A DNA stretch of 64,000 bases from the NCBI RefSeq assembly GCF_902148855.1, contig NC_043964.1:26895285-26959284 (forward strand), given 5' to 3'. The DNA is from Sphaeramia orbicularis (Eukaryota; Chordata; Actinopteri; Kurtiformes; Apogonidae). Position numbers and translations under genes: made by a program. The notes beneath the pieces are model-generated. The model had not been told where the DNA came from and ran no database searches. It saw only the letters and a program-made list of their open reading frames with translations. This document shows, one piece after another, positions 58,759 through 64,000 of the stretch; the stretch's first letter is position 1; each line of letters opens with the position of its first letter.

Positions 58759-60360
58759 CAGGGTTCCTGCGGGGTCCTTAAAAGTCTTAAAAGTCTTGAA
58801 TTCACAAGTCTGTATTTAATACTTTCAAAAAATCTTTAAAAGGTATTAGATTTGATATGGTAGGGCTTCAGTTATATTGCCTTAAACTTGTTGGCTGTAT
58901 TGTGTATGAATGTGTCTGGGAAGAATGTAGGACGTTTCTGACTTGGACGTTTTGGCCTAGGACGTTCCGGACTAGGATGTTTCAGACTGCACTTTTTGCA
59001 GAGTAGGACTTTTCGGACAAATCATATTTTCAAAAACAAACACCATAAATTTATGTTTATTTGCATATAATTTTAATATTCACTCGATCACATATTAAAA
59101 ATGTATACTTGATCACATATTAAAAATGTATACTCGATCACATATTAAAAATGTATACTTGATCACATACTGTATACAATATACTCAAATTAAAGTATCA
59201 AAATTATACAAATTACATTGCGAGTCTATAACCTCACATTATTTGAAAGAGTCCATAAGAATTTTACACATGATCACACATTACAAATGTATACAATACA
59301 CTCAAATTCAAAATTATACAAATTGAGCATTTTACACATTGGGCCTTCCTCCTCTCAAGTTGTGACTGACACCCCGAAGGAGTTCTGGAATGGATTTAGT
59401 GCCAGAAGCTCTATCCTCACAGAGATGCTGCAGCCTTGATTGAAGTTCCTGGTAGGCCTTCTTTGTTCTCTTCTTAGGTTGAACCCCACGTTCATCTTGT
59501 AGTAGGACTCCAGTGACACGTGCACACTCTGCCTGTAAACACTCAATTAGTTTCCAAACTGTTGGGTGTGCATGTCCAACCAGGGATTGGAATTTATTGT
59601 TCCATCCCTCTGAGATGTTATTTGTACGAGGTCGATCACTTCATACGTGGTCTGAGTATATTGTATACAATTTTAATATGTGATCGAGTGAATAATAAAA
59701 TTATATACATACATTTATGGTGTTTGTTTTTGAAAATATGATTTGTCCGAAAAGCCCTACTCTGCAAAAAGTGCAGTCCGAAACATCCTAGTCCGGAACG
59801 TCCTAGGCCGAAACGTCCTAGGCTGAAACGTCCTAGGCTGAAACGTCCTAGGCTGAAACGTCCAAGTCCAAAACGTCCGTCCACCGTCTGGGAAATGTCC
59901 AAGCTGCAAAGACAGTAATGTTAGTCTACTCAGTTCCATCCGTTCTAACCCGATAATTCATATTGAAATTAGGAAACAATTATCACTAACTTTACAGAAA
60001 TGATCACAGAACATTCAGCCCAACACATGTGCTGCCGTTTGTCTGCTGACTTTGGGAACTTTAAGGGACAGCTCACAAGCGAAAAGCAAACATGAGGAAG
60101 TGCACGAATAATAATGCATTGGGTGGAGAAAGGATCATTCTCCACCTGGTTGACACGAGTGGAAGGGAACGTGTTTGAAGTTCACTACACCTTGTGCAAG
60201 AAATCAGTTCAACTCAGAACGGTGGGAATCAAGGTGTTGGAGTCAATAAAAACATTTTCCTAAATTCTAAGAGTCATGAATTTTTGCCAGTATGGCTGTG
60301 AAATGGGAATAAATTCTAAGTAGTCTTGAAAAGTCTTAAATTGAAGTTGTAGGAACCCTG
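58759..60360. mobile_element. hAT-like element with a zinc-finger remnant, host of a MULE
   Basis: Ends CAGGGTTCCT / AGGAACCCTG, both followed inward by AAGTCTTAAA-type words. The right part (60090-60240) encodes, with one small frame change, WLTRVEGNVFEVHYTLCKK and GIKVLES, a BED/TTF-type zinc finger found at the start of some hAT-related fish transposases. The rest of the transposase is absent. A clear target duplication was not found. Confidence 0.65.
58923..59885 (-). mobile_element. Foldback Mutator-like element (MULE)
   Basis: Long inverted repeats of over 100 bp (GGACGTTTCTGACTTGGACG and partner), themselves made of repeated TAGGACGTTTCGGCC-type units, enclose 0.7 kb. Both flanks carry the 9-bp duplication GTCTGGGAA (58914-58922, 59886-59894), the length typical of Mutator. 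The minus strand near 59640-59340 encodes RPRTNNISEGWNNKFQSLVG, HPTVWKLIECLQAE and QELQSRLQHLC, matching the C-terminal end of MULE transposases (NN-x-EGWN...HP-x-W-x-I). The catalytic core is absent. Inside, GATCACATATTAAAAATGTA is repeated in tandem at 59085-59165. Confidence 0.85.
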
Positions 60361-61086
60361 AATTATTATTGATGGTGGTCTAAGTTATACCATGGAAATA
60401 CCCATATATAAGGCACTGAAATAAAGCGCATTTCTTCCTTACGACACAGTTAGTGGAGATCCATCGACCCATTTCCAGGTTCCCTCCTCTTCATTATCAC
60501 TCAGGCCAATCCAAAAATCCTGGTGGAACCCTCTGATGAACTCCTGTTCGTCAAAGGAAATAAGTGTCAGTCCTTGTTAAGGCTGTTAATAAAAATATAA
60601 CTAAACTTAACAGTGTCTTTGCCAGAAAAACTAAGATATTTGTTTGATGCCATAAAAATTACATGGTGGAATGAAAGGTTTCATGTGTACAGTGTGCATG
60701 TGAAAAAGGTCCTAATGATGTGGCTTTTCCAACATCTCCAATGATGTGTGCAGCCCAGAATGCTCTTGTGCTGTAGTAAACTTCAGTACCTTGAATGTCC
60801 ACTGGGGGCTGACTCTAAATCCCAGTCAGTCCCCATAGATCCTCATGTTAGTGTGTCCAAATCTGCAGCAGAAATACACATTTACAGCCCAGTTTTGGTC
60901 TCAAAACCACCAGTGTGTTTGACATTACTCTTCGTGTAGTGATTAATTTACTGGCTGTTATTGAGTTTATCAGGTGCAAGATAATGTGAAGTGATGAATT
61001 TACATGGACCTGTTCTTTTTCACTGCTAACGGTGATGAGATGCGCTCCTCTGGTTTTGCAGTCGTCTCTTCCTGTTTCCCAGGGTC

Positions 61087-61569
61087 TGTTGCGCTCTCCG
61101 CCCGGACGTTCGAGGGAGATGACTGCGTTGAATGTGGTGTTGAAATAACAACGATCACGCTGCGTTTTTCTCACTCGTACGCTGTTTATTTAACAGCCGC
61201 CATTACAACACTCACCTTCACTGTGCACATGCGCACAACAACTTCCTTCCAGACAACACGAATCGATCAGGCATGAAACATCAAACAAACTGTATTTTAC
61301 TCGTTTTAAATAAAACCTTTTCTAAATGCATTTAATTTTTAAACAAAATATGTAACGATTTTAATTACTATTTTTTAAATGTGAAATTAAATTATATAAA
61401 CCTATATTTTCCCTTATTAATTAAATATAAATGTAATTATACACTACCTGTGCAGTTCAGTAACAACACATATAAATCTATAATAATAACTGAAAACAAA
61501 TAAATGTATTAATGACCTATGAAGAACATTTCAAAAAAATAATGCGCCAAGGCATTTTAACCTGTCACA
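61087..61569 (-). mobile_element. Solo LTR in a lectin pseudogene exon
   Basis: A 483-bp unit with TG...CA ends on the minus strand and an AATAAA before its last quarter, flanked by a 4-bp duplication (GGTC on the plus strand at 61083-61086 and 61570-61573). No internal retroviral region is present. The family (ERV1-like or Gypsy-like) cannot be told from the LTR alone. It appears whole; age is not measurable without a partner LTR. Confidence 0.75.
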
Positions 61570-61724
61570 GGTCCAGCTTGACTGGAAAAAAGGAAACAGC
61601 TGCAGCTGAACAGCCTCCATCCAGCAGGACACGTTATATCTGTAAGACATGAACCCAAACCAAAATCATTTACAGCATGCAGAATGTCTGAACAGTATGT
61701 GTCAGAGTTTTACTGTTGATTTTT

Positions 61725-61885
61725 TAGAATAGAATAGATTGTTATTGTCACTGTCACGGGAGCAATGAAAACTTGTTTGGCAGCAAAAACAATCAGTGTA
61801 ACAAAGGACTGTATAAAAATATCAGAAAATACTGAAAAATGTACGCAGTGTTCAAAAGCTACGAGATAAAATATTAAATGTGCAT
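61725..61885 (-). mobile_element. LINE 3' tail, reverse strand, (ATTCT)n
   Basis: AGAATAGAATAGATTGTTATTGTCACTG is the complement of a LINE end with an ATTCT tail, similar to 7201-7318. Confidence 0.5.
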
Positions 61886-61889
61886 ATTA

Positions 61890-62100
61890 GGGGTGTGACA
61901 GTACAGAAACATTTTGGTTTGGGACAGGGGTCTTGAGTTCGATACTTTTTTGATCTGTTTTCAGTACAGTGAAGGAGACCCGTTTCATTTAAAAAAACTT
62001 AACCGATAACCGATCTTCGTGAAACAATGCCGTCACACCGCTCTTGTTTTGTCGACTTGTCTCTCTCCATTGACATAACTGACAGGGAATCTGAAAAGCT
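61890..62100 (+). mobile_element. Left end of a hAT-like element
   Basis: AGGGGTGTGACAGTACAG with ACCGATAACCGATC words looks like a hAT MITE end; the partner end was not found. Confidence 0.35.
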
Positions 62101-62169
62101 CCCAAATCGGAGACCTTAGACAGGGGTCTTCCAGGTCTGGCTTTGTCCCTGTGACACTGCTCTGAGCTG

Positions 62170-62430
62170 CCATACAGGGGCTCCTTTCTGCACTAACTCG
62201 TTAAATCGTTAAGCCCAGCGCAAAGCAAGATACGTCCATTTAACGCATTTTGCGCTCTCCTGTTTCTGGGCTTGCTCTTTGTTCATTAACAACTAATGCA
62301 ACGCAAAATGCGTTCTTGTGTTAGTTTGTTAACCCCAACACAACGCGAAATGCGCTACCTGTTCCTGGGCTAGTTCGTTAAAAGTGTGTGCTCGCCCAGT
62401 TCCTCACTACAGGGCTGATTCGTTAGAAGG
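62170..62430. repeat. Imperfect tandem repeat 'GTTAA-CCCAGCGCAA-AACGCATTTTGCGC'
   Basis: Three diverged units of roughly 65-85 bp, each with a CGTTAA/GTTAAC word, an AACGCA(AA)ATGCG self-complementary core and CTGTT(T/C)CTGGGCT. Confidence 0.55.
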
Positions 62431-62639
62431 TGGATGTATTGTTGTAGCTTCATTTCACTTCATTTCTGTCATGTATTTACTTTGAAATATTATTTACATT
62501 TGAAAAAGAAGATTTTTAACACAAGTTTGACAATATCTTTAATGACATCAGATTCTTCCCATGGACATTTTGCACAAATGAATTTACTGAGTGAGGACTG
62601 ATCTACTCACTGTGGCTTTGAGAGATGAATGAATGAATG

Positions 62640-63090
62640 AATGAATGAGAACCGTATGGGGCCAGAGCTAGTGAACTTTTACGAGAAGAAGTGTTAATTC
62701 TGACTGTCTGCGATCGAACAAGCATTTGTTCATCTTTGTGCCATTTGCCCGTACAGAGCTGGGAAAAAGGGCATTTGTGTACTCTGCTCCGTCCACATGG
62801 AATATGTTGCTAAAAGACTGGAAACTCTCTGAATTGATCTCCCTGAATGCTTTTAAATCCAAACTCAAAGTGCTGGAGAAGAACTCAATGACTTGCACGT
62901 GTTTTTCATAGGTTGAATTGTCCTGTAAATTATTGTTTGTTGTAACTGTATGGGGTAATTGTATGTTGTAACTATGTGTTGTGTTTCATGCTGTCTCTTG
63001 GCCAGGACTCCCTTGAAAAAGAGGTTCTTAATCTCAATGGGATCCTTTTCCCGGTTAAATAAAGGTTAAATAAAAAATAAATTAAAAAAA
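62640..63090 (+). mobile_element. LINE 3' end (Rex1/L2-type)
   Basis: Encodes VPFARTELGKRAFVYSAPST and SLNAFKSKLKVLE, the C-terminal part of a fish LINE reverse transcriptase, then a 3' UTR with CTCTTGGCCAGGACTCCCTTG and a GGTTAAATAAA tail. Confidence 0.7.
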
Positions 63091-63454
63091 CTGGTGCCAC
63101 ACACACCAGCGTGTGTGTGTGCGTGCGTGCAGCCACACATTTAGAAACACAAAAAAGATTTTCCTGCAACTATTTTATGATAATATTTTAGATCATGCAA
63201 AATTTTAAGGGTGTCTGAAAACTTACTTTCACAGTACAGAACAGTACTTTCAAGTATTTGGTCGTATTTCCTCCATTGAGATGTTTGATTTTCAGTTTAG
63301 TTTATGAAACATTTATCAACCCCAATGTTTTCATAAATACTAAATAATGATTTTTTTGGATAATTTTTAGTGCGGATTTTCTGATTTCCAAATATTCTAA
63401 TTTGAGTTTGACCCTTTTCAGTGATGACTTGTCATTGCTGAACGATCTATAACT

Positions 63455-63775
63455 AGAAGCACTCGGAGAGCGCAGACCTCCGCCAAGGCTGATCAGTGGG
63501 CCCCCCCGTGGGCCCCCCCACCCCCGATCACCACCAAAATTTAATCATTTCTTCCTTATCCCATTTCCAACAAACCCTGAAAATTTCATCCAAATCTGTC
63601 CATAACTTTTTGAGTTATGTTGCACACTAACGATCAGTGGCCCCCCCGTGGGCCCCCCCACCCCCGATCACCACCAAAATTTAATTATTTCTTCCTTATC
63701 ACATTTCCAACAAACCCTGAAAATTTCATCCAAATCTGTCCATAACTTTTTGAGTTATGTTGCACACTAACGATC
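63455..63775 (+). repeat. Interspersed repeat with a tandem 137-bp duplication
   Basis: The family of 15195-15335. The segment from GATCAGTGGGCCCCCCCGTGG to TGTTGCACACTAAC appears twice in direct order (about 63493-63630 and 63631-63768), with few differences, so the duplication is recent. Confidence 0.8.
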
Positions 63776-64000
63776 AGTTCATCACACAGCTATAACTTCT
63801 TTCATACAAAGGTGGATTTGTCAACATGTCACGTGTCTATAACCCACATCAAACCACACAAACACTGATCAGATGTTACAGTATGACCACTGACAGAAGA
63901 AGTGTGAACAATGTTATATTATCTATATCATAATACTGGAAGGGCTCAGAGTGTCTGTTTGTGTGCGTCAACACGATTCTGACAAATGTAGACATTTTTA

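Larger units (their letters stand above)
58207..61639 (-). pseudogene. C-type lectin domain, decayed partial copy
   Basis: Only the lectin-domain exons are seen: a first exon from 61639 to 61010 (CPAGWRLFSC..., then PWETGRDDCKTRGAHLITVSS), split by a solo LTR at 61087-61569; 60443-60543 ([21 protein letters not shown], 101 nt as in the intact copy); and 58207-58345. The last exon has two in-frame TAG codons, each where the family has Trp (F-W-T-P-G and the P-D-x-G-A region), before a kept SSGEWNDLRC and RWICEK. The sugar triplet position reads QPN as in the intact copy, inside an Asn run. No neck, membrane or tail exon is found upstream within the window. The intron at 58346-60442 grew to 2.1 kb by nested transposons, against 130 bp in the intact gene. 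Confidence 0.85.

Noticed and set aside
59636-59939. A peptide with repeated LGRFS units
   Set aside because: It is the translation of the repeated arm of the MULE foldback element, not a peptide-precursor gene.

Overview
The window looks like nuclear DNA of a bony fish, probably a spiny-rayed (percomorph) teleost. The support is split genes with GT-AG introns, a teleost-style immunoglobulin light-chain cluster, fish pentraxin and C-type lectin genes, and a dense load of fish-type transposons (L2 and L1/Tx1 LINEs, hAT, piggyBac, Tc1/mariner and MULE derivatives). The species cannot be named from the sequence.

Layout. At 1-1951 on the minus strand are the first two coding exons of a cys-loop receptor that resembles 5-HT3 receptors, cut by the window edge; its intron 1 carries a mariner with a piggyBac MITE inside it. 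At 4455-14340 on the minus strand is a complete 12-exon TSEN54 gene (tRNA-splicing endonuclease subunit, 515 aa by my splice model). Just upstream, in the same orientation, is a stray pentraxin promoter plus first exon (14518-15055), with a further detached piece at 17580-17800. At 19907-32481 on the plus strand are two tandem short pentraxin (CRP/SAP-like) genes: the first has a net +2 frameshift, the second reads intact (233 aa). Between them lies a 2.9-kb C-rich repeat (25573-28450). At 37148-39748 is one V-J-C immunoglobulin light-chain cluster with textbook recombination signals but damaged V and C exons. A full-coding L2 LINE (39854-42649) lies directly behind its C exon. At 46626-55760 on the minus strand is an intact six-exon type II C-type lectin (249 aa), and at 58207-61639 a decayed partial copy of it, cut by a solo LTR.

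How the genes relate. Pentraxins, light chain and membrane lectins are all immune recognition molecules and sit side by side, each with at least one broken copy, which looks like a birth-and-death immune cluster next to two ordinary housekeeping or neural genes. No operon-like or pathway link between them can be read from sequence. Most of the remaining DNA is transposon-derived, with at least five cases where one element sits inside another, several with clean target-site duplications. The most unusual structure is a 546-bp palindrome at 35115-35660. I found no tRNA or rRNA gene and no CRISPR array. All exon joins were worked out by hand from splice sites, reading phase and family resemblance.
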